Source: Darksidea phi (lineage: Eukaryota; Ascomycota; Dothideomycetes; Pleosporales; Lentitheciaceae). Taken from it: a stretch of DNA of 64,000 nt. Of the stretch, positions 25,502 through 35,252 are shown one piece after another. The notes under the pieces were generated by a model, which saw only the letters and a list, made by a program, of their open reading frames with translations, was not told the origin of the DNA and did no database searches. Both the position numbers and the translations under genes were made by a program. The stretch is taken from NCBI GenBank assembly GCA_030770425.1, contig JASJFT010000232.1, forward strand, positions 1-64,000. The letters run 5' to 3'. How positions within the stretch are numbered: position 1 is the first letter of the stretch; every line of letters begins with the position of its first letter.

Positions 25502-26439
25502 ATGAGTGAGTCAAAGGCAAGCGTAAGATGGACTACTTCTCAAGCTAGGCTAGGTACTGACTGTCGTCAAGAAAGCACAAAATCTTGCTCGCATTCGCGA
25601 TAACCAGCGTTAGTCTACCCACTACCAAGGTTCAAGTGTTTAATGTCCTAACTGAAACTAGGGAGATCCCGAGCTCGGAGAAAAGAATACCTGCATGAAT
25701 TGGAGACCAAATTGCGCAGCTGTGAGCAAATGGGCATCGAAGCTTCGGCTGAGATTCAAAGTGCAGCACGGAGGGTTCTCGACGAAAACCGGAAACTCCG
25801 CACACTTTTGCATGAGCGAGGCGTCTCCGACACCGAGCTTGTTGTAGCCATGGGCGGTCCAAGTGATAAGCCCTACGAACACACATCGGCAGCACCCTGT
25901 CTCAGTGCGATGCTTGACCGGAAAACCGCATGCGCCATCCCGTCGATTCCATCGTCCACGGCTCGCCGGCGAGCACGCACTCATCACTCGTAGGGATTTC
26001 TCCTCACACACCGGCTGTCCCAAGGTTCTCTATACCTGTCCCACGCTCTGCCGCTCTCAACAGTCACGATATACCCAGCCCTCACTCAAGCGCTTCCGAT
26101 ATGGACTCTCCAGCTAGCTTCTACCGCGGTCCGTTCTACAGGTCCCCGATGACTCCAGAGCCTGATGTCAAGGATGGAGATGTACCACCTTATATTCCCT
26201 ACGACCGGGCATACGACAACTCTTGGGTCTATCAAGAGAGCACTCAATACGTTGCCCACCCCCTTAGCTATTACAATATGTCATCTGGCGTCGATGCTGC
26301 GAATGTTATCCAAATGATGCGATTTGAGGCTCAATACGAAAGCAATATTAGTCACCGTGTTCCGCGTCAGGAATTTCATTTCGATAGTCCGGCCATATTC
26401 ACGGTCCTCGGCAGATACGAGAGCCCACAGAGCATATGA
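25502..26439 (+). pseudogene. bZIP transcription factor, frameshifted
   Basis: Likely exons are 25502-25522 (MSESKAS), 25572-25608 and 25662 onward, with introns of 49 and 53 nt (branch sites TACTGAC and CCTAAC). The second junction assembles the basic region ARIRDNQRRSRARRKEYLHELE, followed by a leucine-zipper-like helix. The N-terminal exon is the least sure; GTGAGT just after the ATG is an alternative donor. The frame then hits a stop at 25991-25993 (ending RRRARTHHS), while coding continues in another frame from about 25930-25970 to a stop at 26439 (ISPHTPAVPRFSIPVPRS..., rich in Ser, Pro and Tyr, resembling the tail of fungal bZIP proteins). A one-base loss or two-base gain near 25940-25975 explains this; no plausible intron fits. 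It may be a real lesion or a sequence error. Confidence 0.65.
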
Positions 26440-27399
26440 AGAGTCAAATGACTGCTACGTTAGTAGTATGTTGCCTTCGCCGTACGCCTGTGTAACGGAC
26501 CTAACAACCTATCACGACAATGTACTGAGCTCAAATACTCCTGAAACGTCGCTCGGCATGTTAAGACAACAGAGTATTCCAGCACAGCAATGGATTTCAT
26601 GACATACACGAAACAGCTTCCAAGTTACAGATGCCCCCGTAGTGAGGGTACAAGAGAACAGAAGCGGATTTGCGACGCTGCACGAGGAGTAAGCTATTAG
26701 TAACATCGCTCACTAGCGCCAAGCGGACTTCGACCGTATCGGTCACTACTACCTCTATCCCTCCCGAAACACGCTATTTCACAAATGCGAGCCAATGCTC
26801 TCGTAATTACATTACAGCTCACATCACTGCGCATACCATCAAGGTTTTCTCGGGCCGCTCTCCATTCCTCCCTTGACCGCTTGGTAGCATGAGAAGCACG
26901 TTCCACACCACGTCAAGTACACTGGAATTTAGACGCAATCATGTTCAATATAAGTTTTGTACCATAATCTACGGAATTGGTTGCGTTTGACATTGTAATT
27001 CGTTGAGTCTGTTTTCTATACCCGTCCGTTCTCATTGTCCCACAGCAATAAAGCGTAGATTCCGCCAGAGCCATATCGTCTTATTCGCGCCTTGGTATAT
27101 GCATTTGCGCGTATACCGAATGATCATACTCATTGCGGCGAACTCTTCGCCCAGAGGCTTGACGGGTCTTACAGGAGAAAGTATTGATCAGTAACGCTAT
27201 AGAGGCCAAGACTCGAGACAATACGTAAGAAGACTACGCGCAGAGCCGAAAATGAAACTTAGCGCCAAAGTCAATATCTATTAAAATCCTTCCGCGCGGG
27301 GGTGACCATGAGGCCCGCGTTGACTCTGAGACAACCGGGCGGTTTGTCTAGTATCAACACGCCCACTTGCGGTGCTTATCTCTCTATATGGAAGGGGCA
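26440..27399. other. Intergenic, no supported gene
   Basis: A 92-codon ORF at 26324-26602 overlaps the bZIP end in another frame. Nothing else recognisable is present. Confidence 0.4.
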
Positions 27400-28004
27400 T
27401 CACCGTCCAAACAAGCCGCCAAATAGACCACCCCCACCACCGCCTTCACGACCTCCTCTTCTAGCCTCCTTTAATAACCAATTTTTCAGAAACTCTTGGT
27501 CCTTCATTTGTTCAGGCTTCACAAGCTTCGTGTCAAACTGCGGTTCTTGCCTGCTAAAAGCCAGCAGAGTGGGCATCGATGTGATCTAAGCGCCATGTAT
27601 CAGCATCTATCCAGTTGACAAACTCCTTGGGACGTTAGGACATGACGTACCATGTATTTTACACCCAAATCCCCAATCAAGGTACTATCCAGCTCCACCT
27701 CGGCAAAACCCAAACCACCCTCTGCTTCTCCAATGCTCTCATCTTCAATCAAACCCTTAACAAGCGGCTTCACGGCCTGACAGGTGGAGCACCAGCCTGC
27801 ACTCCAGAACGTTATAAGCGGTCGGGTTTCGGCGGCCGAGAGGAGCGTAAGTGTGTGAAGGTCATCTGGTCTTCGGATGCTGTCGAAGATACGGTTTTGG
27901 TGTGGCCGCGTGGCCGAGGCACCGAATAAGTGCCGCCGAGGCGCAGGTAATGACGTACGCTGTGCAATTGAGCGTGAGAGGGAAGGTGGTGGCCGGAGTA
28001 TCAT
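27400..28004 (-). CDS. Mitochondrial thioredoxin-like protein
   Basis: Two exons (27651-28004 and 27400-27585) with a 65-nt intron (GTACGT...CTTAG) give 179 residues. The first 30 or so residues are basic and lack acidic residues (MILRPPPSLSRSIAQRTSLP...RRHLFGASA), typical of a mitochondrial presequence. A thioredoxin fold follows: FWSAGWCSTCQAVKPLV carries the CXXC redox pair (C-S-T-C), and MPTLLAFSRQEPQ after the junction contains the cis-Pro loop. The tail is a Gly-rich GGREGGGGGGLFGGLFGR, common to fungal homologues. It probably acts as a thiol-disulfide protein in mitochondria; the partner is unknown. Confidence 0.85.
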
Positions 28005-28657
28005 GGTTTTTGTGCTATAGTGTTGCCGTGCAATGCATATGGTGCTGGACGCGATGTCATTGCGTACGCCAAGGCGCTAATTTCGTGCTTACTTCCCATC
28101 ATCCTCATAGACAATGTCGATAACGAATGAAATGTTAGTGACGTGTCCATCTTGACAATGAGGTGGGCGGGACTTGTAAGTATACAGCAGAACGAGGTAT
28201 ACTAGAGTGTGGGCAAGGGTTCCTAAGGAGCTTCAGTGATACCTTACAGTCTCGAATCATGGTCGGTTCCACAACTCTTCGGACCATTGATTCCAGCAAT
28301 GAAGTGATGAAGGGCTCTACTAGCGCAGCACGCATTCGGTACCACTCATATTTACGTATTAGCTATTGTACGTTCGCGGCTCATCCAAAACCCGCGTCAG
28401 GAACGTCTCTATCTCCCAGTGCGTAACCAACGGCGGATGATTTCGGTCTCAACGACATGCATATCGCGCCAAATAAGCTATATCGTAGCAAAACCATGTC
28501 CTCCAGCGCCGCAAGATGCAGAGGGCGAGCCATGATCGCCATGGAATACTATCATATCCCGTGACACTCCAAGAAGCTGATGCCGTAGACTTCGACTGCA
28601 AGAATCGCCATCAATACTCGAACCTGGCAGGTTGCTGAGCTGAATCAAACTTACACC
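28005..28657. other. Intergenic, no feature recognised
   Basis: Holds the promoter of the thioredoxin-like gene and the 3' flank of the SNF2 gene. ORFs on both strands are under 90 codons and unconvincing. Confidence 0.4.
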
Positions 28658-31600
28658 TCAAGTCTCGTTACTCAAGTAATCTGTCAGCAACGGATTCGCT
28701 TGGTCCGGCCATTGGTACCTTCCGAGCCGAGCCTTCTTCTCTACATGGTTGTCTCTGTACTTGTCATCCACCTCCGACTCGTGCCGCTTCTTGCGTTGCA
28801 CGCGGGAAGCAACATGCGAGCGAGGCGTGCTGACGCCGGATTCGCCAGCTGCTGCAAGCGACGTGTCGGTCAAAGCAGGCGGAGAGTCGCCATCAGCTTC
28901 CTCGACCACGATGGGGCGAGCTCGTTCATGTTCAAGACCCTTGATGTGCAGGACCTGCAGTTGCCGGTTTGCCGTGTCGTTCTCGGCACTTTGACGTAGA
29001 GTTTCTTGAATGGCATCCTGCTCCACCTCTAATCGCTGCTGCTCCTCCTCTTGCTGCTTGGTCCACTCTTCGTGCTGCTCACGATAGCTGGAGTCCATAC
29101 CTTCCACCCACTTTTTCCTTTCATCGTCTTCCTCAGCTGCCTCAATGCACCCAGAGCACTTGATGTAGAAACCCCCGGCCATGGGTCCTTCACCTAGCAT
29201 CTCGAATTCGGGCAGGTTAAAGCCGACGAGCTCTTCTCGATTATTAAGACAATCATCGCAGAAACCACGCGGGCACCAACGGCATCGATATATAAGGCCG
29301 CCGGCGTCAGTAGTACTCTTGCCACATTGGTAGCAGGTATGCTGAGGACAAAAGAAGCCGCTGAAACCCTTGACCTTGGCCTGATAATCCGGTTCCAAAC
29401 AATCGAAGTGGTAGGCTCTGGGGCAACTCTTGCATTCGACCAAGTGGCCTGTGTCCGGTCCATCGAAACAAGCGACACAGTGCTCTTCATGGTTGAACTC
29501 ACGGCGTTTGTCACGTTGAGACTCCGCCAAGCGAGGGTCTTTTCCTGCCAAGGTGGGGACAGCCTCCCAGTCGGCACAGTTCAAAGACTCTTTGCTAATC
29601 GCGAACCCATCGATCATGACGGTAGTGTTCTTACCCTTTCTTCTATCTTCGCGAGTGACCGAGGTGGGTAGGAGATTGCTAGTGGAGGTCTCGGCTGTGT
29701 CGAGTTGGCGCTGGTAGCGCTTTCCATCAAACACTGCGCATTCGACACGCTCCATCACTGACAGCCACTTCTCTTCGTCGACCTCGGTGCTAGCCACATC
29801 GGCGTTGACGTGCGGATCGGCAGGCTTGTCACGGCACTTCTGCATCATTGTATCCAGATCCCATGACAACATCTCCGTTACGTCTATCTCTGGATGAGAC
29901 AGAGTTTGAGCCCCACGACGTACCAGAGTTTTGAGCTGATTAGTATTCAATTCCGGCATCTCGTCGGCGAGAGAGGGGCGTCCTCTAGTGTTGACAGCGC
30001 TCTCCCCGTGAACGCTCCTCATTGACTCCGTGATCTTGGCTGAAAGGTACAACTTCTTTCGGATTCGGCCCATCATTTGCTCTTCGATAGTGCCTTGTGT
30101 GCAAAGTTTGTAGATGGTCACCTTCTTTGTCTGTCCGATTCGGTGGGCCCGGGCTTCGGCCTGTAGAGTGACTTGGGGATTCCAGTCCTCGTCCAAAAGG
30201 ATAACATCTTCCGCGGTAGTCAAGTTAATGCCTAAGCCACCTGTTCGGGTTGACAAAAGCATGATCTTGTACTCGGATTTCAGGTCGTTAAACAACCGCA
30301 TATCAAGGTTCCTCCGTGCCCGAGACGTGCCCCCGTCCAAGCGAAGAAATTTGAAATCTCGGCCAAAGTTGCTGATAAGTGAGAGCATATCTTCACAGCA
30401 GTCGAGCGTTTGTGTGAAGCCAGAGAAAATCAACACCTTCTTTCCTTGGGTGAAGATGCTGCTCCTGAGCAGCTTTTCAAGAAGGATGAACTTGCCTGAC
30501 GCTCGGATGACATGTTGACCAACATAATAAGGTTCAGGGATAGTGCCGGGCAGAAGGTACGGATGCGAACAGCACTTACGCAACTGCATTACGAGATTCA
30601 TCAGCCTCCGCCAGGCCGAAGTGACCCTGGTGTCTCCGGCGCTCTGTTCCTTCTCGATAGCCTGCCGCGTAATCTGTGCAGTCTCTTCCCATCCGTCTTG
30701 CTTTTCTTGGCTGTTGGTTGCGTCCAATCTCTCCATTCGGGCCAACAATTCGGCATCTTGCTTGTCTTTGCCAATGGCGGCCTGCTCCTTGCTCTTCCCA
30801 TCGACGAAGAGATCATCAAGCATGTTGTCATCCACACGGGTAAGAAGACGTGTGTACCAAAAGCGTTGCATCGGTGTCAGGGGAACGTACAGAAGGACTT
30901 CTTCTTTAGGTGGGAGCCCTAGGTCAACACCAGCACTGTCCTTCATTCGCCGCAGCATGATTAGTTCAAGCAACCGCCGGGCGTCGTCTAGGGTTTGCCG
31001 ATTCACCTGACCGCGATTGAGATCGAACGACTCCTTGAATAGGGCTTGTGTGTTGTCGGTGAACACATCAGGGTAGAGCCAGGCCAGCAGTGCCCACATC
31101 TCCAAAAGGTTGTTTTGAAGGGGTGTACCGGTCAGGATGAGACGGTATTCGGAGGCAATGGTCCTCAACGCAGTTGAGATCTGCGAAACACTGCTCTTGA
31201 TCTTATGACCTTCATCAAGAACGACATATCGCCAGACGAAAGAGTGCTTGAACCAGCTCTGTTCCGAGTGGAAGGTGTCATATGTGGTTACTATAATCTT
31301 GTAAGAATCAGAGCCCGCCTCGGTCGGTAGTTTCGAGACCTTGAGGCCGGCTTTCTTGGAGGCTTTGCGGTCTTTGGATTGCAGAGTCTCGTTGCCGTAC
31401 TGGTCTTCAATATTGAGCGCGAGTTTCCTGAGACGATCGCGCTCATTGGGTGAGCCGTGGAATGCAAGGACCCTGAGTCCGGGCACCCACTTTTGTGCTT
31501 CATGTACCCACGAACTAAGCACGCCGAGCGGGCAGACGACGAGATAGGGGCGCAATTCCTCGGACGTTATGCCGGATTTTTGATCTTGTTCTTCCAAGTA

Positions 31601-32467
31601 CTGGAAGAGTGAAAGGGTTTGTAATGTTTTTCCAAGACCCATCTCGTCTCCAAGGATGCCAGAGAAGCCGTTGTTGTGCAGGTGAACCAGAAAAGACAGA
31701 CCGTCAAGCTGGTACGGCTTCATAGTTGCGGTGACGCCTTTTGGCTGCTCTTGTAGGCGCTCGTACTTGATAGTCGAACTGGGCTGGTCGATTTTCAACA
31801 GTTTGGAGACATGGTTGTGCTCGGGAAGCAACGGCAAGAAACAATCCTTGTTGGCAATGAGGAAATTGTTCGCCTTTGCTTTAGTCTTCCTTGCGATGTC
31901 GTCTCGCAGGCGGGCCCGGGCGGTGTCGAGCTTGCGGGGCGGGGCCTTGCGCTTGGTCGCGCAGGGAGGCTTTTGCGGAACGGTGTCTGACCCCAAGATG
32001 TCGCTGGTGCGGTTGCGGGCGCTCCGTCGCGGGGCCGTCCTCTCTTGCTTGCGGGCCTCCATCTTCAACTCGCCTAGATGGTCTTGTGAGTAGGCTTTCC
32101 GGACAGCGCGGACTGGTCTGGCAAGCCCGTCGTCACTGGAGGGATCGCTGGACCCGTCAGAGGCCTCGCTTGAGTCTTCGCGCCTGCCGTCGTTGCAGAT
32201 GGTAGGGGAGGTGGCGCTTGAGGCGTTGGACAGGTCGGAGACGGCGTGGTTAAGTTTGGACCGTTGCCGCGGGGTGGGTTTGCTCTCGGCATGCGCCTGA
32301 CGTGAATCGACGGTGAAGGACGACGATATGCGTCGGGCCTTGGTTGCCGACGTGGCCGAACTCTGCGAGCCAAATTGCTGCAATAGTTCCTCGAGGCGAC
32401 CTCCTCGTCGCTTTATGGGCGTGATCGGAAGCGGCGAGCCCAGTGGAATACGCGGCAGGTCGCCCAT
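28658..32467 (-). CDS. SNF2-family chromatin remodeller with C-terminal PHD fingers
   Basis: A single exon of 1269 residues. A low-complexity, Ser/Arg-rich N-terminus (about 1-190) precedes the two-lobed ATPase: GDEMGLGKT at 273-281 (Walker A), LDEGHKIKS with DEGH at 418-421 (Walker B), LTGTPLQNNLLEMWALLAWL at 445-464, then the second lobe with LLSTRTGGLGINLT and RAHRIGQTKKV near 737-783. Residues 997-1075 form PHD/zinc-binding clusters (CVACFDGPDTGHLVECKSC, then CYQCGKS, CRWCPRGFCDDC) with a further CSGC at 1104-1107. A Glu/Gln-rich coiled coil follows (about 1120-1170). It should couple ATP hydrolysis to nucleosome movement in the nucleus, with the PHD module reading histone tails. ISWI-like in the ATPase, but I see no clear HAND-SANT-SLIDE. 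It is divergent from the Clr2-like gene. Confidence 0.93.
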   Translation of the reverse strand: MGDLPRIPLGSPLPITPIKRRGGRLEELLQQFGSQSSATSATKARRISSSFTVDSRQAHAESKPTPRQRSKLNHAVSDLSNASSATSPTICNDGRREDSSEASDGSSDPSSDDGLARPVRAVRKAYSQDHLGELKMEARKQERTAPRRSARNRTSDILGSDTVPQKPPCATKRKAPPRKLDTARARLRDDIARKTKAKANNFLIANKDCFLPLLPEHNHVSKLLKIDQPSSTIKYERLQEQPKGVTATMKPYQLDGLSFLVHLHNNGFSGILGDEMGLGKTLQTLSLFQYLEEQDQKSGITSEELRPYLVVCPLGVLSSWVHEAQKWVPGLRVLAFHGSPNERDRLRKLALNIEDQYGNETLQSKDRKASKKAGLKVSKLPTEAGSDSYKIIVTTYDTFHSEQSWFKHSFVWRYVVLDEGHKIKSSVSQISTALRTIASEYRLILTGTPLQNNLLEMWALLAWLYPDVFTDNTQALFKESFDLNRGQVNRQTLDDARRLLELIMLRRMKDSAGVDLGLPPKEEVLLYVPLTPMQRFWYTRLLTRVDDNMLDDLFVDGKSKEQAAIGKDKQDAELLARMERLDATNSQEKQDGWEETAQITRQAIEKEQSAGDTRVTSAWRRLMNLVMQLRKCCSHPYLLPGTIPEPYYVGQHVIRASGKFILLEKLLRSSIFTQGKKVLIFSGFTQTLDCCEDMLSLISNFGRDFKFLRLDGGTSRARRNLDMRLFNDLKSEYKIMLLSTRTGGLGINLTTAEDVILLDEDWNPQVTLQAEARAHRIGQTKKVTIYKLCTQGTIEEQMMGRIRKKLYLSAKITESMRSVHGESAVNTRGRPSLADEMPELNTNQLKTLVRRGAQTLSHPEIDVTEMLSWDLDTMMQKCRDKPADPHVNADVASTEVDEEKWLSVMERVECAVFDGKRYQRQLDTAETSTSNLLPTSVTREDRRKGKNTTVMIDGFAISKESLNCADWEAVPTLAGKDPRLAESQRDKRREFNHEEHCVACFDGPDTGHLVECKSCPRAYHFDCLEPDYQAKVKGFSGFFCPQHTCYQCGKSTTDAGGLIYRCRWCPRGFCDDCLNNREELVGFNLPEFEMLGEGPMAGGFYIKCSGCIEAAEEDDERKKWVEGMDSSYREQHEEWTKQQEEEQQRLEVEQDAIQETLRQSAENDTANRQLQVLHIKGLEHERARPIVVEEADGDSPPALTDTSLAAAGESGVSTPRSHVASRVQRKKRHESEVDDKYRDNHVEKKARLGRYQWPDQANPLLTDYLSNET

Positions 32468-32792
32468 GGTGTCGGTGTCGTGACCCGAGACGTGGCGGAG
32501 CTATGGAGGTAAGTGGGGGTGACGATGAGAGCGCATCGCGGAGGCTATCAACGCGTTGTGCTGAGCGGTGAAGGTGAAGGCGTCGTCCTGGTGGACGCGG
32601 TCCTGATGGACGCGACATCTTCAAGAACGTTCAATGGTTTGCAAAGTCGCGTTCGCTCTAGCGCCGGAGATTGGCCGCAAACGCCGACGCGCCTTGGGAC
32701 ATTCAACATTTGGGGTAGTAGGACATTTGAACAGTCATTACCAACCTCCAACCTCGCCACGCCCGCTCGCGTGCATCCACCGCGCGCCCACC
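32468..32792. promoter_or_regulatory. Bidirectional promoter, SNF2-PHD / Clr2-like
   Basis: Only 325 bp separate the two start codons (32467 minus and 32793 plus), so both genes must share control sequences here. An ORF extends upstream of the Clr2 start in frame (from 32634), but the ATG at 32793 has the better context (CCACCATGG). No TATA box is evident. Confidence 0.6.
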
Positions 32793-34766
32793 ATGGCCCA
32801 GCCGCTAACGCAGTTCTGGCCCATCTTCACCGGCAAGTCGGACGGGCAGGAGGTCGTCAACCAGAAAGGCGTCGTGCTGCGTAATGGACCCACGCAGGAA
32901 CAGCTCGACCGCACGCCCAACGAGCAGGGCCAGAGCGACTACTACCGCCTGATCGAGAAGGATGAGCCTAAGCACATGGACTGGCGCAAGAAGCTGGGCG
33001 GCATGCTGCTGCGCGAAATCGGCGGCAAAGCGCACGAAGGTGGGCCTCTCACGGCGCATTCGAGATGCAGGCTGACAAGCGCAGACAAGTGGACGCAGTG
33101 CATCCTCTGGGATTTCCCCGATGGCTATAGGCTGTACGAGCACATCAAGTCAAAGGCCAATGGCGAGGCGAAGGCGGTCAAAAACCACTCGGGCGGCGGC
33201 CATGACAGACAAGACGCCTATCTGTATGGCTACCCCAAGGGGCCGAGGAAGCGCTTCAGAAGCCCCATCGAGTTCTTCCCGCACCTGCTGTGGCTCTCCA
33301 CCGACGAGACGAGCGACTACCAGAACTGCGCCTGCCGTATCTGCTCGCCAATGCAGCTGGACGCGGAGAAGCCTGCGCCGGCAGTCAAGCCAGAGCTCAA
33401 GCCGGACGGCCAGACATCCGTCGTCGGCCGTAATCCAGCCGTGCAGGTTCCACTGCGGCGTCCCAGCGCAGGCACACCAACGACTCAGAGTCCTAGCATC
33501 AAAGCTGCTGCCCCCAGTTCCGCCCCGAACCCAGCCCAGATCAGGGTTCCGCCGCGGTTGGAGCCCTCGCCCCTTCCACAACCCCGCAACATTGACCAGC
33601 AAGTCGACAGCCAGTACGGCAAGTTCGTCGCCCGCACCGGCGAGGTGGTGTGGTTCTTCAGACCGTCGACGTCAGCCTGGGGCTTGGGTCTTGTGGTTCG
33701 GCGTTGGGTGCCCAAGGACAAGCCCGCCGACCGTTGTTATTATATACAGCCTCTCTCGCATCCCTTCAGTGCGCCTGTCCAAGAACTCGTCACCTCCGAC
33801 CAGAACCTAAAGCCTTGGCTCGCATGGTCTGCGCCTTCATGCACGTACGCTTACCTGCAGCAGAATCCAACCCTCCGCTACGAGCAGGTCGATTGGAATG
33901 CTCTACTCTCCGGTCAATTTGGCGATGGCGTTGCTGATGTGGACGCGTCCATCCTCGCAGCAAAAGCCATTGACACCACCTACACCCTATTTGAGTGCCT
34001 GAAGACGACTACACACATGGGCGTGGAAGAGCGGCATTATAACGGCATATACCTTGGTGCCGAGAAAATCTGGAACGGCGAGCCGGTGCGTCTGCGTATG
34101 GCCATCGGGACCGATGTCTTGGTCATTAACAGCATCATTGAAAAAGTCTATCCAGGACCAACGAACCAAACCAATGCCGGATCCTCGAAGATCGAATTGC
34201 GAGGAGACGTATACTCATATGACACCCTCCCAGCGCCCAATCCCAGTGCTCCTCCACAAGCTCCATCTAGCAACAACATTCCACTTCGCATGCGCGAAGA
34301 TTTGCGTTGGCGCAACCAGACGCTCATCCCAGCTACACGCACACTTGCTTACTGGAAACTCATGAGCGCAAATGTGTCCATCAGTCTAGAAGATATCAAA
34401 GGCCGCTGGTACGAGACAAGCATACTCTTCGTCGAGTTCTTCACCAAGGCAGTCAAGAGCAACGAAGGTGGCAACGGCGTCTGGATGAATTCCCGAGGCG
34501 ACGCTACGGGCATAGGCAAAGCAGCTGGTACAATGCAGCTTAGTCGTGTTGCAGCTTTCGGCAACGCGGTCCCCAAAACCTTACACCTCACCGAAGGTCT
34601 TGAAGTGCCGGACGAGCAGGGCAAACCCTCCACCTCCGCAATGCCAGGAATGGAGCTGGGCATAGGTGCCGGGCCCAGTGATGGGGCTTTTGCGCTTGAC
34701 GATTTTATGAATTTCGATGGCACAGAGGACGGAGGGATGACGTTTGGCCAAGACTTTGCGTTTTGA
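32793..34766 (+). CDS. Clr2-like transcription-silencing protein
   Basis: An open frame of 657 codons from the ATG at 32793 (CCACCATGG). A 45-nt segment, 33040-33084, has intron features (GTGGGC donor, GCTGAC branch, CGCAG acceptor). It is in frame and stop-free, so the unspliced frame is also open; splicing joins KAHE to DKWTQCILWDFPDGY and gives 642 residues. DAYLYGYPKGPRKRFRSPIEFFPHLLWL with CACRICSP is the signature of the Clr2 transcriptional-silencing domain. In fission yeast Clr2 is part of the SHREC complex for heterochromatin silencing. A Pro/Ser-rich linker (about 190-270) and an acidic, Gly-rich C-terminus follow. It is paired head-to-head with a SNF2 remodeller, the other enzyme type in SHREC. 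Confidence 0.87.
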   Translation: MAQPLTQFWPIFTGKSDGQEVVNQKGVVLRNGPTQEQLDRTPNEQGQSDYYRLIEKDEPKHMDWRKKLGGMLLREIGGKAHEGGPLTAHSRCRLTSADKWTQCILWDFPDGYRLYEHIKSKANGEAKAVKNHSGGGHDRQDAYLYGYPKGPRKRFRSPIEFFPHLLWLSTDETSDYQNCACRICSPMQLDAEKPAPAVKPELKPDGQTSVVGRNPAVQVPLRRPSAGTPTTQSPSIKAAAPSSAPNPAQIRVPPRLEPSPLPQPRNIDQQVDSQYGKFVARTGEVVWFFRPSTSAWGLGLVVRRWVPKDKPADRCYYIQPLSHPFSAPVQELVTSDQNLKPWLAWSAPSCTYAYLQQNPTLRYEQVDWNALLSGQFGDGVADVDASILAAKAIDTTYTLFECLKTTTHMGVEERHYNGIYLGAEKIWNGEPVRLRMAIGTDVLVINSIIEKVYPGPTNQTNAGSSKIELRGDVYSYDTLPAPNPSAPPQAPSSNNIPLRMREDLRWRNQTLIPATRTLAYWKLMSANVSISLEDIKGRWYETSILFVEFFTKAVKSNEGGNGVWMNSRGDATGIGKAAGTMQLSRVAAFGNAVPKTLHLTEGLEVPDEQGKPSTSAMPGMELGIGAGPSDGAFALDDFMNFDGTEDGGMTFGQDFAF

Positions 34767-35045
34767 TCTCCATTGCTTTTCTCATCTTTGCTGACAGTTC
34801 GTCTGTAGCTTCCATCGCGGATACTGTTATAAACAGGCAGCAAGAACAACAACATCTATTCTAGCACCAACAGCGAAAATGATTCAACGGCGCCTAGCAC
34901 GAATGAGCTGGGTCCTCCGCGAAGCCCGATCGCGGACAGCGGGAAACAAAGATTAAATTTTGGCACCACGTACAACGAAGACGCCACAGCTCCTAGCACC
35001 GTTAGCGGAAAAATTTACGATGATCTTGCCACAAGGAACGACGCA
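34767..35045 (+). other. Clr2 3' flank and coding-like segment before the gap
   Basis: From about 34834 to the gap one plus frame stays open and reads a Ser/Thr/Asn/Asp-rich peptide with two APST motifs (APSTNELG, APSTVSGK). It has no ATG in good context and no known domain. The gap interrupts it. It could be part of an exon or chance. Confidence 0.25.
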
Positions 35046-35052
35046 GACGCTC

Positions 35053-35114
<62 letters not shown>

Positions 35115-35217
35115 CGGGGGGGGGGGGGACGNNNNNNNATTTTGCCCCCCCTCAAACCCACACCCCCCACCCCCTATCCACCTTTTCGGTAAAAATTTAC
35201 CTTTTTTTTGCCAAACG

Positions 35218-35251
<34 letters not shown>
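35046..35251. other. Assembly gap with homopolymer artefact
   Basis: About 80 G with one C (35046-35128) is followed by seven N (35132-35138), then low-quality-looking T/C-rich sequence and a 31-base C run (from 35221). The pattern looks like failed sequencing or forced joining, not biology. Any reading frame across it is meaningless. Confidence 0.9.

Positions 35252-35252
<1 letters not shown>

Noticed and set aside
31731..32205. ORFs antisense to the SNF2 gene
   Set aside because: Shadows of the GC-rich coding strand.
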